From: Labyrinthula sp. Ha
Taxonomy: Eukaryota; Sar; Bigyra; Labyrinthulida; Labyrinthulaceae
NCBI GenBank assembly: GCA_015227615.1
Contig: JAALGZ010000022.1
Location: 372,001-436,000 of the forward strand
Length of the DNA: 64,000 bases
Direction: 5' to 3'
Shown here: piece after piece, positions 1-12,200 of the stretch
Numbering within the stretch: the first letter of the stretch is position 1
Layout: each line of letters starts with the position of its first letter
Notes under the pieces: model-generated
What the model saw: the letters and a program-made list of their open reading frames with translations, nothing else
Database searches by the model: none
Told to the model about the DNA's origin: nothing
Translations under genes and position numbers: made by a program

Positions 1-2142
1 AAACTCAATAGGGGTGGAATGAGTTGATTTGTTTTATCGATGTGTGGTAACACACCACTGTGTTTCCACAAGCTTGTTGCTCTCGTTTGACAAGAAACAG
101 AGAAACAGTCTGTTCTATTATTCTCGAAACACAAAAATGCCATAAGTTGGCTTTATTTATTATTAGAATATTAAAATTTTAAGGCAATGGTCTTTACTAG
201 CAAACGATAGTGAATCAAAATAGGAACTGGTTTGAAGAAAACCTGTGGAACTTATTGAGGTTATCAAGAAATTAGAATTAGCGACCGAGATTTACTTTCT
301 CCACACAGTAATACTTCCACAGCTTTATATGAATAAAATGAATGTGGTAAATCCATAATCTTATTATAAGACTAAGGCTTTGTCTTCTCTTGTTCACTTG
401 AAAGAGATCAGTTCGACATCACAAAGCGTTCTTCGGAAATGTTAGTCTTAAGTATCATTTAATAGAAATAATAAACATTTTTAATTTATATTAACGAAAG
501 TATATAACTTTTAAATAAATCATAATTATCTGTATACACCCAGACAAGACGACAACTTCATGTTTATGTTCTAGAGTATATGAAAGGCAACCAGAGCTAG
601 GTATAGGGGCTTTATTAACATTTTCATCAAAGCATTTTTCGAAATGATCATCTCAAAATTTTCCCAAGACAAAAAAGGTGTTTTCATATTCTAAAATAAA
701 AAAAACAAACTAATTGGAAACTTAATGCTACTTGCTTATTAGTTAATAGAGAAAGATTATACTGGGTTGTTATGATATCATTTTTTCTAAAATGGAGAGC
801 AAAGGCAAAATATTTTATAAATGAGTATATCTGAAAATCTGATATTAAGTCTTTTTGTTGTAGTTTATGAGGTTTGCTCTATGCAACCACTAATATATCT
901 ATTACTAATGTGCCATATTCTTTGCAGAAACAAACGTGGCACTTTATGACTAGGCGCCCGTGGGGCTGACAAATGAGGTTTCTTTCTGCTTTAATTACAA
1001 GAAATTTTTTTAATGGCTTTTGTTTGAACACTCAGTATCTGTAACCGGAATCATTACTTATGCCTTTCACAATATCGAATTAACTCTCACAAACAACTTA
1101 CCAAGCATACGTTTCTTGCTTAATTTACTGCATAGAAAAAACCCTGAGCAAAATATCTTATTTAAAGATCTTAAAGAAACAAAAAAACTTAAACTAGCAC
1201 TATATCCCCTCTCTTATTATCCAAGGAATAAAATTCAATTAATGAAGTATATTGGGTGAATATTAACAAATGAAGACAGAGAGTCACTAGATAATATTTA
1301 TACTACTTTTCTGCTGGAAATTCCGGGTGATTTTCCTCTTAAAATAATTGAATTGTATATTTATTCATAAAATATGATATATGTATATATGTAAATACGG
1401 TGATGCTATCTTCTTGACACAAGGAAATTGGAGCAGAAAACCATGGTGCTTTGTCTCAAAGGACCGGACAGGAAAGCTAGTTTTCTTATCGGGCAGTTAA
1501 CCAGAAAAAGAATAATGATTTAAGGAGTCAACCGTAGATTATCTTTAATATTTACTATTTTTCATTAAACTCATTTTCCTTCTGAAATACTTTATCAACT
1601 TTGAAATTCTATCTTGTTAACTTTCCCAACTCTTGTCTTATTAAATCCGAAAGCATTCCATACTTCCTTTTATCCTGAAAACCCTAAGAATGAGTAATGA
1701 TATATTTTATTATTCATAAAAGTATTTAAAAGGTTTGGTAACTTTTGTTTAGGTTGTTGATTATGATGTGAATCGAGTGTTCTATACTTTCGTCTAACGG
1801 CCAAATCACTGTTCATATTCATAACAAATCAATGGGGTATTACCGTACTATCCGACCTAAACTTTTCTTAAAGTTGAAATAGATCTATAAAAGGAAATCT
1901 ACAATTGCTGTTAACATCCCTCCTCCAAATCCCAAAAATCCAAACCAATCTTGCCAATAAAACACATTCTTGGAAATTATCTTAAATAGGTCATATTTCT
2001 CTCTATCAAATCCCTTCACACCGTTCTAACAGAAGCTTAGAAGAAGCAGTTTGGGCAGTTTGAAACATTTTCTCTCAATTAAACAAGAAAGAAAGTAAGT
2101 TATAAGAGCACCCCATTAAGCTTTTTAGTCTTTTTTTATAAT
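1..2142. other. Gene-free stretch before the first gene
   Basis: AT-rich DNA in which all open frames are short and lack protein-like features. The last 200 bases probably hold the promoter of the gene at 2143: a CCAATAAAACACA string lies at 1954-1966 and reappears upstream of the transporter gene on the other strand near 30 kb. I see no repeats, RNA genes or transposon motifs here. Confidence 0.5.
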
Positions 2143-2817
2143 ATGAGTTTTTTTCAGAGTATACCCCAAAAGGAAGCTTTGAGAGAAATGGCGATGGACA
2201 GAGCACAGGATTACTTTGACCACCACAACCTCAACATTTCAAACCTTTCTCTTTTATCTATCATACTTCCAGATAAGAAAAAATTGCTCAAATACCCAAA
2301 AAGAAAACCATGTGATATATCTTGTGATGATTGCGAATGTTGCGGAGTTCCAAAATGCAATCGCTCCTGTCTAGAAGAATGGATTGACACTATGAAAGAA
2401 ATCTTTCTTTGTTGCTCTTGCATTCTGTTTGGAACTTGGTTCAACTGTATTCTTTTAATAGACTGTTTATTAAAAGATGATGTATTAAAGAGGTTAAATA
2501 TTGTTCGATGTGTTTTCTTAATATATTCGGATGGAATATTTGTTTATAAACCGAAAATAAGAGCTCTTAAATGTCCATATTTGTGTTATTTGTGGGATGC
2601 GTATGATAATGGAGATGAATATTTGGAATATGAAGAGCACTTTGTATTTCATAACTGGACAGATGACTTAATTTATACTTATGGACCTTCAACTGAGAAG
2701 TATAAGAACAATTTTTCTGAAATTAAGATTAGTCGAACATATTATGTATTGTCGAAAGAGGTTGCGGATGCCCTACTGGAATATCAACAAAAGTTTATTT
2801 CCTCTGAACTGGTGTGA
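2143..2817 (+). CDS. Cys-rich protein of unknown function
   Basis: Single-exon frame of 224 codons. I do not recognise a family. The N-terminal third is charged. A dense cysteine cluster follows at about residues 60-80, with the patterns CDISCDDCECC and CNRSC, which could bind zinc or be lipid-modified. A short hydrophobic Cys/Phe/Leu-rich stretch comes next (around FLCCSCILFGTWFNCILL), then a mixed beta-like C-terminal half with several aromatic and acidic runs. There is no N-terminal signal peptide. The Cys cluster beside a hydrophobic patch suggests a peripheral membrane protein, but that is inference. The start is the first ATG after a stop-rich leader, and codon use is A/T-ending like the other genes. 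No gene lies within 5 kb downstream. A further 3' exon after a short intron is possible but not shown. Confidence 0.7.
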   Translation: MSFFQSIPQKEALREMAMDRAQDYFDHHNLNISNLSLLSIILPDKKKLLKYPKRKPCDISCDDCECCGVPKCNRSCLEEWIDTMKEIFLCCSCILFGTWFNCILLIDCLLKDDVLKRLNIVRCVFLIYSDGIFVYKPKIRALKCPYLCYLWDAYDNGDEYLEYEEHFVFHNWTDDLIYTYGPSTEKYKNNFSEIKISRTYYVLSKEVADALLEYQQKFISSELV

Positions 2818-5800
2818 TTTTCACTTTTTACTCCTGTCAACAATAATTTTATTTTTTCCATTATTATATAGAATTATTGCTTTTGTAGTAACTGTATAGA
2901 AAGTTTTATATTATTGATTTCACTTTTTCTAATACGATAAAATATAGTCTAATTCTAAATTACTTTGTTTTCTATAAGAAGAACGAGAAATTTATTATGC
3001 AGTTTGTTCTTGTAGAAAGAAGTATAGTTGAAGGAGGTTACAAAATGTTTCTATCCGACACTCTCTCTGTGCTCTATTTTGAAACACAATCCTTAGGCAG
3101 AAATTTCTTGGTAGGATGAGGTATTTTAATGTCTTAATTTTTTGAGCCATTAGTGAATTAACGCTGGAAGTTAGCTGAAATCTTTTCTACAGACATAAAA
3201 CCCGAAGTTTAGTCTTGATACTGAATTAGTTTCTGCAGAATTCATATTTCTAATCTATATTCGCCATGAAAACAGTCCATTAGAGAAATTATGAAGGCAA
3301 TTGCAGAGTTGTAAGTATTCAATGTTAATCGGTCTAGTAGCACTACCTGCCTGCAAGTCTTTAACTTGGGTTAAAGCGATGTAGAAAAAATTTAGCTTTC
3401 CAATAGAACTGATGGAGGGTAAATTTTCCTATTATTTATATATATATGATATGATGTTCAGTCTCATTGTAAATTAATGGCTCTTTAAAGTTGAAGTTTA
3501 AGAGATCCTGTTACATTGTTAGTGTATATCTTATAACCATCAAAGAATAACAGGTCAAATGAATAACTGCATTGAGGGGTAACTATTAAGAAAAAATCCA
3601 TTAGAATAGATCTGTGAACGAGAAATAATAGTTTGTCAATGCACTGCAGTTTCTTATCAGGTCATAGAGAATCATCAGTGCATTATTTTATGATACTTTT
3701 TGCGTAGAAAAAATATGATAATAGGAGCCTAATTTAATTCATTGACTTTGTTAGAAAGAAAAAAATACTTTTTTTAGTTCTATAGTACACATTGTTGTAT
3801 CATTACCTCGATTCAGCAATAGATGTCTTAATGCACCTAAGAACAAGATTTGGAGAATTAATAACTTCTTTGCCAATGTCCTAGTTGCTAAATATTGACC
3901 AAAGGTATCATCCAGGCGTTATAATAGGGATAAATTCCTATAGTGAATTGGCTGGAAACCTTTTTCTCGGAGGTTTATTCAGATCAATTATTTAATTGAA
4001 TGCAAAACAGTTTAATCATCCTGAGTGTGAACCAACTGTAATTATTAAACAAAGCGTTAGTGATATTCTAAGGAACAAGTCCGATTATATCACCGCAATG
4101 AGATTTTTCTTGGAGCTTCCTAAGACAAATAACTAAATATTCTTGCGTTATCGAATTGTGCATTATATGCAACTCTACCATAGAAAACATTGATAGCAAA
4201 CCTGTCTTGTAAGAAAAGATGTTGTGGATGTGTTGTCTTGCACCCTAACCCAAATATTTATTTTATTGTTTCTCTAACTACATGTTGTTTTAATATGTTG
4301 TACACAATAGAATTTAAGCTTGCTGGTGCATTATATCATGCTGATCTACTATCAAATAAAAAGGAAATTAAAATTCTCATTAGCAGTAAAAGCCCAATCT
4401 AAATTCTCTTTCTTCATTGAAAAACAAGGATTACTGTATTATTCGGCCAGTGAGTATATTGTGAAATTTTATTTATCAACTCATGGGGAGATACGCTCTG
4501 GTTAGTTAACTAGCTATTTTCCCTCGGAGGAAAATGTAATGCATCTCATACTTACCAGTGCTATAAAGTAATCTGACATTTATGTGCAAAAGTATCATGT
4601 TGAGATGGGCTCGCATTTATTCATCATCTAAAATAATTTTCTTCCTAAATTCTTCATCTAGCTAATTTTAATAATCCCCTACCTCTTGAAGCCAATAATT
4701 AATGACCGCTGATTGTCAGTAATAAATTCGTCGATATTTCTCTGGGTCAAATCGGCAAAAAAAAACTTATTTCATTTTAGACCATATGAGAAAGTGTAAG
4801 AAATTGACTATGAGATCTAACCGTTACCGGTTCTAGAACTGCTATCATACCATATGCCAATCTTATTTAGGTTTCTACAAAATCAAATAACAATAAATCG
4901 TTTCTTGATCATTTGGCATACTGCCATGTAAGCTAGTCCTAAGCTAATGATGAATTACCAATCAAAGTAAAACAATAACAATGTTTTACGAATGAAAACC
5001 TCATAGCTCTTATTGATAGTCATAATTAACTAACAAAGCATTTGAACATTTTTAATTCTTGTCAAGTTTGAGACCTAATGAGATGTGAATTTGACTAGGA
5101 GACTAGGTTGACTACTAAGGCTACATGGACCTACTAGAGCTTCGGTTAGATAAAAAAATGCACCAATGACCTTATTGTTTCTACTCATTTATTGCAAAAT
5201 GTGGTTGAAATTCCTATGGAAAATGATAAGAAAATCATTTCGGTAAATGACTTTAGGATTTTCTAAGAATCCTAGTCTTGTTAAGTTAGTTAAAATTTGG
5301 TCAAACACAGAATTATTTAACATTATTGAAGAAGAGGATAATTATTTCATCTTTGAATAAGGGAAGGATGACCATTAACCTTAAAATACTCGATTAATGA
5401 TTCTGTTTTGTACGTGTCAAATTTCAAGAATTAGTAATGTTAGTATTTGTTGTGCTTTGTGAGAGATGCACTGATTACAACTTATGGAATACTTAAGATA
5501 ACTCCTATGATTTAATCTATTACGCAAATTAACGAAGTTAAAAAAGAAACAGGAAAAGTGTAGCTGGAATGAGGTTCAAACATTAAGAGCTACAATTCCG
5601 CTACTTTAACTTAGTTCAAAGCGCATACTTGGCAAAAACTACGATTACGATTGCCAACTAGTGGCAAACTTCATGCTCAAGAATATACATTCAAAAAATA
5701 TTTCTTAGTTTTATTGGAAATTATTAGTATTGAGGCCACAAGAATGGAGATATCTCATAATGCTAGTTGATACATAGAACGCAATTGGCACCTAAAAATG

Positions 5801-8085
5801 TTAATTCTTGTTAAAATTCCATAACCCTTGGTATGCAGGGTATAAGTTATTTTTCAAAATTTTAAACAAATATGCTTAATATATTTAATTCAGTTATTTC
5901 TTTGCTCATGATAGCAAGAATACCAAACATTTAAAATCCTAGACCTTACATAAATGTAGCTTCATTTTCAGCACAGATCTGTGCAACATTGCTGATGCTT
6001 TCAAGTTTCAATGATTTTCCTCCACTAAGGCCAATTCATATTAATTCAATGTTCAAAATTCCTTAGAAACACATTCTTAATTAGATTTAGGAAAGTAGAA
6101 TTGACCGACTTCCTGAATTCAAAGTTTCTTCTGGCCATAGTTTTTGGATAAAATATCGGGATTGGATACAACGGGGACTTGACATTAATAAGAACTAAAT
6201 GCAGCAATATCCCGACATAGTAAATTTGGTTCAATGAATTCAATAGTCATTCCGAACACTATCTTGTACAAGAAGTTTCTCCTGAAGTCCTGATACATTG
6301 TTTTCCAAGAATTTTCTGAGCCCTTAAAGAAACTTTCTGCAACCAAGAATTTTGAAGGTCACGAGTAAACAGCAAGGCCCTTTGCTCAAACTTAAGAAAA
6401 GAAAATTTGCTCCATAGGGTGCTGCACTATACCTCTGAAGCAACTAAAACCCCCTTAATATATGTATAAATTATGGAGATAATCTTACAAGCAGTGTCAC
6501 TCTTAAAATAATGAGTTAATATGGTAGCTCCAAGAATATTGTAAAAGTGTTTCCCAATTTCTATTTATATACATACTAGATTCATATGCAGACTACCCGT
6601 ACATTACTTGAAAGGCTTAGTTTTTACTTATTTAAGTTGTGCCATACTAGATTGGAGAATTCTGTAGTTTATTATCCGAACTATAATCATCTGGAAACTT
6701 GTTTGATTTTCTTTAGAAGAGATGAATTATCTAAGATATATCGAATAATGTTCTCAAATATACTTAGCTTTAGATATCATATCTAGCATATATTACATTT
6801 TTCTTCTTCCAGAACTATCTTTGATAATTGGTTCACTAGTAAATATCTTCCCTTCAGCTTTACCTCTTGAGAAATGAGGCTGAACCATAAATCCCATGTT
6901 ATTCCCTTATAAATTAACAGAAAGAAAATATTGAGCTAAAAATTGGAAGCTCTTAGCAGATTGAAATAAAAAATAGAGCTCTGCGATGGTGTTTTTACAC
7001 AACAAGGTTGAAATAATATTTTCATTTAATATATCACAAAGTCTACAACGTATTTGCAACAGCTTAAATATTTGCAAGTACTGCATTTTCTCATAAAGCT
7101 ACATAAATATCCTGGTCAAATAATTATTTAATTTGTTAACCCCTAATACTTTTATCGCTAAGATGTTGTTGGTGAAGAAAAATGAAGTAATTCGGAACAT
7201 TATTGAAGCTCAAAGTTTTATAATTTCTCATACCTGGAAAAGTTTCTTGAGTTGAACGTCAGTAGTAGGGCAGTCACAATCTGATATGAAAAAAGAGAGA
7301 GGTATATTTTGCCATGACTCACATAAGGTGGAGAGACAAAAGGCATGATATGGGATATAGTCACCACAAACTTCCATTAGAGAAAAAAGTGCCAATATCT
7401 TACCATTCAAATAAAAAAATGTAACAACACAACAAAACATAAATTGGAAGACCTTACTAACAAAAAACGGGAAAATCGCCTCTAAGCTCTTAGCTCAGCA
7501 GGCTAACTTTACACAATATTATTAAAACAGTCAACATATCTAACATGGAAAACAGGATAACAAAAAATTAATATGGTTTGTCACATGTAGATTCTATGAC
7601 TTAACAAGGAAAAGAAATCCAACTAAAACACTCAGCATGTTCATGTCTTGTTCCTTGCCCAAATTGAAGAATTACAATTGCAAAGCGTTTTGTCCGCCTC
7701 TTCAATGAATAGAATTTTGTGTATAGCTTTTGTTATGCATTTTACTGGTTAAAAAGAAACCTCTATTCAAACAGTATTGTTCAATACAGCATATATCTCG
7801 AAACACTTTACTCTCGAAAAAATCTCGAACTCGAAATTTCTCACTACTTTCAAACCAGATCGGTGACCAGAAAAAAAAGGTAAACCAGGATTTTTTTCAC
7901 AAGTATTTTGAATAATTTCCTCATTTATATAGAATACGAAGAATTAGTTTAAAATATTAGATATTAGATGACCACTTTCTAGTAAATAGTAATTATGACC
8001 GCAAATAGACGAAGATTGAAGAGTAAAAAACGGACAAAAACTACTCTGACTTTCAACGGAAATAAAATACACGAAACCAAATAAA
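2818..8085. other. Gene desert between 2.8 and 8.1 kb
   Basis: More than 5 kb with no convincing coding sequence on either strand. The open frames present are short, have no motifs, and are about as long as expected by chance at this base composition. A minus-strand frame at 7228-7440 reads somewhat like a secreted peptide but cannot be extended by splicing. I see no tRNA, repeat array or transposon signature. Confidence 0.5.
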
Positions 8086-9239
8086 ATGTGTTTGACAAAC
8101 TTAGGAAAAACTTTTCCTGAGGAAGAATTATGTGGTGCACACGGAACTTGTGTAGAAGGTATTTGTGTTTGTGATACAAATTGGGGAAATTCTATTGATC
8201 TCGCACCAGTTTTGGCTTTGAATCAAGGAGCAAGAGAAATATTTGAAAATGCAACTGTGAACACAACTTCGATAACAGTTGAAGAATTTGAGAGTCTGTT
8301 TATAAATTCAAGTCCTTGTTCAAGAATGATACCTTTTAGAAATACCTTGTTCTCAATCAACTTTTTATTTTCTCTTTTTGCAGCACTTTATTCTATTAAG
8401 TATATCAAAACAAAAGTTGACTTAAAAAAAAGAATACCGCAAATATTTTCTTGTCTCTTAGTTATGACAGAAGCAGCGTTGAAGATTGTTTATCAAGAAA
8501 ATATATCTTTTCCTTTTAGTTTTGTTCCTTCTTTACTAATCGGAGTTTTAATTATATATTTTCAAATTTCCGTTTATGATTTTTATTGTAAATATACAAA
8601 ATATCATTTAGCAAAAGCAAGAAAAAGATTTGGTCTTAAAGTTAAATTTCTTGGTATAAACCTTGAAAATTTTCTTGTTTATCAAATTCATTACTCAAAA
8701 TATTATGAAGTCATTTTATATGGAAGTACTTTTTTTATTGCACCTATTATAATCCAAATTATGCGAAAACAAAACAAATTTGATTTTAATCTCTTTCTAG
8801 TTGCTCATAAATTTATTATTGCTCAATGGATTATTGGATTTGTAATTGTGTTGTTTCTTTTTTTATTAACTCAAGCTATTTTTTCAAGTCTAATAGCAGA
8901 TTTTAAAGCTTTAAAAGAATTATATAAGGAAAATACAAATTATTTTTCCCTTTTAAAAGAAAGAGCTCAAGAAGAAACAAATTCCAAATATACAAAGCTT
9001 GAAATAATCATAATAAGTTTAGAGCGAACGCAAACTCTTATTTCATTTTTTGTTTTCCTTTGTATTATTTCTTATTTAACGTTTTTTCTTTACATTCCTT
9101 CTCAACTTTGGTTTCAATACATTGGTCCAGGATTAGTAGGTATTTAAATTCTTTTTTCTTATGATATTTAGCTTTTTGTTGGCCAATTATATTATCTTAT
9201 GTTGTAGGTCAAGAAGAAAGAAAACTATCCAGGAATTAG
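8086..9239 (+). CDS. 7TM membrane protein with N-terminal EGF-like module, copy 1
   Basis: Two exons, 8086-9139 and 9172-9239, with a 32-nt GT-AG intron at 9140-9171 (phase 1); the spliced protein has 373 residues. Residues 1-80 look extracellular: an EGF-like core C16-x5-C22-x4-C27-x-C29 (core GAHGTC, then GICVCDTNW), further cysteines at C2 and C78, and N-glycosylation sequons at N55, N59 and N74. Seven hydrophobic helices follow, at roughly 88-107, 118-136, 144-163, 207-226, 243-267, 316-336 and 342-362. The most conserved loop lies between helices 3 and 4 (KVKFLGINLE then LVYQIHYSKY). N-outside, seven-helix topology is GPCR-like, but no known GPCR class motif is visible. There is no cleavable signal peptide, so helix 1 would act as signal anchor. 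The start is the point where identity among the three copies begins. Its cytosolic tail is much shorter than in the other two copies. Confidence 0.88.
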
Positions 9240-12200
9240 TTTTGTTGTTATGTTTGTGCGTAATTATCAATATAATATGTTTTTTACAATAAGAATACAG
9301 TTTAGTATATAATTTTGTATAAATTATTGTAATATTGGGAATTACACTCCAAATGTAGTATGATTAGAATTGTATTCACAGTGTAGTTATTTAAAGTGTC
9401 TGTATGAAGAAATTGTGATTAATGTTCAAAGAAAGTGAAACTAAACGAACTAAATTCTTGTATTCAAGGGTTCTCAATTTTGCTGAAAAAATTATGCAAA
9501 GTTAACTTAGAAAAACATGTGAATCCCGAAGTTTACATAAAACACCGTAACAATAAAGTTTCAAGTTTTCTTAAAGAATGAGTATTGGCTGCACTTTTGA
9601 ATAGGAAAAAAAGCGTTGATCAACCCAAAATGTCATTCTTAAGATTTCCTTATGACAGATTGGCCTTAAGCTCAACATTTAGAGAACCAATTATTCTGGA
9701 GGAGAATAGAACAATTTAATGTAACTCTTCAAAGATAAAAATGTTTACAAACTAACATTGAGGATTTTTTAGTCTTGTTCATTTTTCAATGGATTCCTTT
9801 CTCTCATTATTAAATATTTAACCTCAGGATTTTAGAAATGGGTTTACGAAATAAAGTAGAAGATCTAGCTTTAGTATACCATGAAATAGGACGCAATAAA
9901 TCAAAACTAACTAATGATTATTTGAACATAAATCATTTTCATACTTCTTACACCGTTGGCTGCTTTCAAGTATATCTATAATGCATGAAGGAATCACAGA
10001 TGAAAAACATAATTGAGAATATGAGATATGTAAAATTATACCACTCGTACCATGTGACAATAATAAAGGTTCAACACATGTAGAACCATGTTTAATATAT
10101 ACTGAAGCAATAATATAATTTTTCCTAATTCACAGTTGTTTACGACTTTCCACTAGTTGTTTATAATTCTTGTAGTTAGACTTGCTAACACCACTGCAGA
10201 GGATATGTTCTTCCAAGTAATAACCTACTACTTAGGCCGTGGTAGAAATAGATTCTGGGATGATACTTTTTTTAAGGCGGAAATTTACCTCCAAATTTCG
10301 ATTATCTTAAAATGAAGGAGAAATTAGCTATAAGGAATTCATTGATGATACTTGATGCAAGAGCACTCTCAATATAAATAGTTGTAATAGGTGTAACCAC
10401 AATCTATCACCAAATAATCTTTGATGAGTTAATACAGGATCAGTGTTACCACCATAATTGAAGTAAAATACCCGTAACAGAAGTATAAAATTAAGGCAAG
10501 AAGAAGCTTGAAGGAACTTTAATTCATTTCTGAGCCATATATCATACCATATAACTATCCAGAGGCAAAGAAAGGGAGCAACGTAATATAGTGCTTACAA
10601 AATGTTACTTGGTTTATGTCAATGTTAATGAATCGCATTTGCAATTGGGATTAATCAAGGGATAATGTATAAGACAGTTTATTATCTTGATAGGAGGTAT
10701 AATGACTGAAAAAATGTAGGAAAAATTTAGGATTATGGGAAAAGCAAAACTTTGCTGCTCTAATCTACTCATATGAATCTACTTTTGGAAAAAGCCCATA
10801 GAAATTAAGACGATGATTTAGGTTGAGGTGATTCCAACATAGATGAGTCGCAATGCACAGATTTTAGTACTTTTTCATACTTTGCACAATGAAGGATATG
10901 AGAAGATTTATCTTTCTTAAACAAATAAGCGATTACAAAAATCTAGAAAATCTATCGTTCAATAAATCTATAATTCTCTTTCAGAGCTTCTATTGGAACT
11001 AAAATGTCAACATAGTCTCCATCTGTGAACCGGACTTCGTGGATTACACCCTTATCAATACGTCTTTTACAGGGTTTATGATCTGTATGATTTTCAAAAA
11101 GATAGTAACAAGTCAATGGTTATTTTATTAATATGGAGAACTTCGTAATGTCTTTCCATGAGGCTCCTAGCAGGCAATAAAAGGTAATATAAAAACATGG
11201 GGTGAGCAAACGGGATCAAATGTTAGAATTTAGAATTTATTTGCTGACTACAGGTCCAGATTCCTAACTCAAAACCCTCTGGAACAAAAGCTCCGGTATG
11301 TTTTCTAGGTTGAGCATGAATTCTTTTATTTTAAGCTCTTTAAGTGGGATAAAATCTCTTGTGGGAAAAACTAGTAACCGCGAAAACTGTAGTTTCTCTG
11401 TATATTACTATGAGCACTCCGTGCCAAAAAACTAAGCCTGACTTATACTGGAGAATTGGATCATAGTTCATTGAAGGGTTTCACAGTGAAATTTCAATTC
11501 ATATAAGAAAGTTTTCATATTACTTAGTGTTAATGTGTAAGTTTGTTTGATTGGAATACGAATCAAAGAATAAAAATCAATATATAATAATATTTGGACA
11601 CTGCCCCTTGAAACTCATTTAATATGTAAAGAGAAAGATTAGGTTCAACACAATAAAAACGAGTGCCCTTATTAACTGTCATTGTGCATAAATTATTATT
11701 GACATAATAAGAGTGAGTCAATAATTTTCAAGAATAAAATTTGATTACAATTTGTTACATGAACTGCCACGTTACCCGAATATAGCGATTTATAGATTAC
11801 CAGTTTTCTTAGTTAAGATCAATTATAGAGTTTGTCGAAATTAACACTAAAATATCTATACTAGCTTAACTATAACATATAAAACTCGATCATCTGGTCA
11901 GACAGGTATTCAATTGAAGAGTCAGTTAAAAATATAACCCTAGCTCATGCGAGGGGGTGCCGCCTTTTGTTACCGAAGTACCTTATGGCCAGATATTGAA
12001 TTTCTATGCTATTCTATTAGTGGATTCTCTGAAGCTCAGTTATGACTCTAGATATTTTTTTTTGCATTCACATTCATTTATTATAAAAGTGGTAATATTT
12101 TGTTTAGAATATTGTCGTTATCAACATGACATGATATTGCTAACCCCAGCCCCATCCAAGGGCTGATTTCCAAAGGTCAATAGCTAGGGAGTTTTCGTTT

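Noticed and set aside
7228-7440. 70-codon minus-strand frame with a signal-like start and several Cys
   Set aside because: No motif, no paralog, and no short intron extends it in frame; likely chance.
7481-7505. tRNA-like D-arm string TTAGCTCAGCAGG
   Set aside because: No B box, anticodon stem or acceptor pairing downstream; not a tRNA or an evident tRNA-derived SINE.
10952-11119. Minus-strand run reading HEVRFTDGDYVDILVPIEAL, with a nearby ATG peptide MERHYEVLHI in another frame
   Set aside because: Protein-like, but 55 codons is well within chance at this composition, and no GT-AG splice joins the two pieces in phase.
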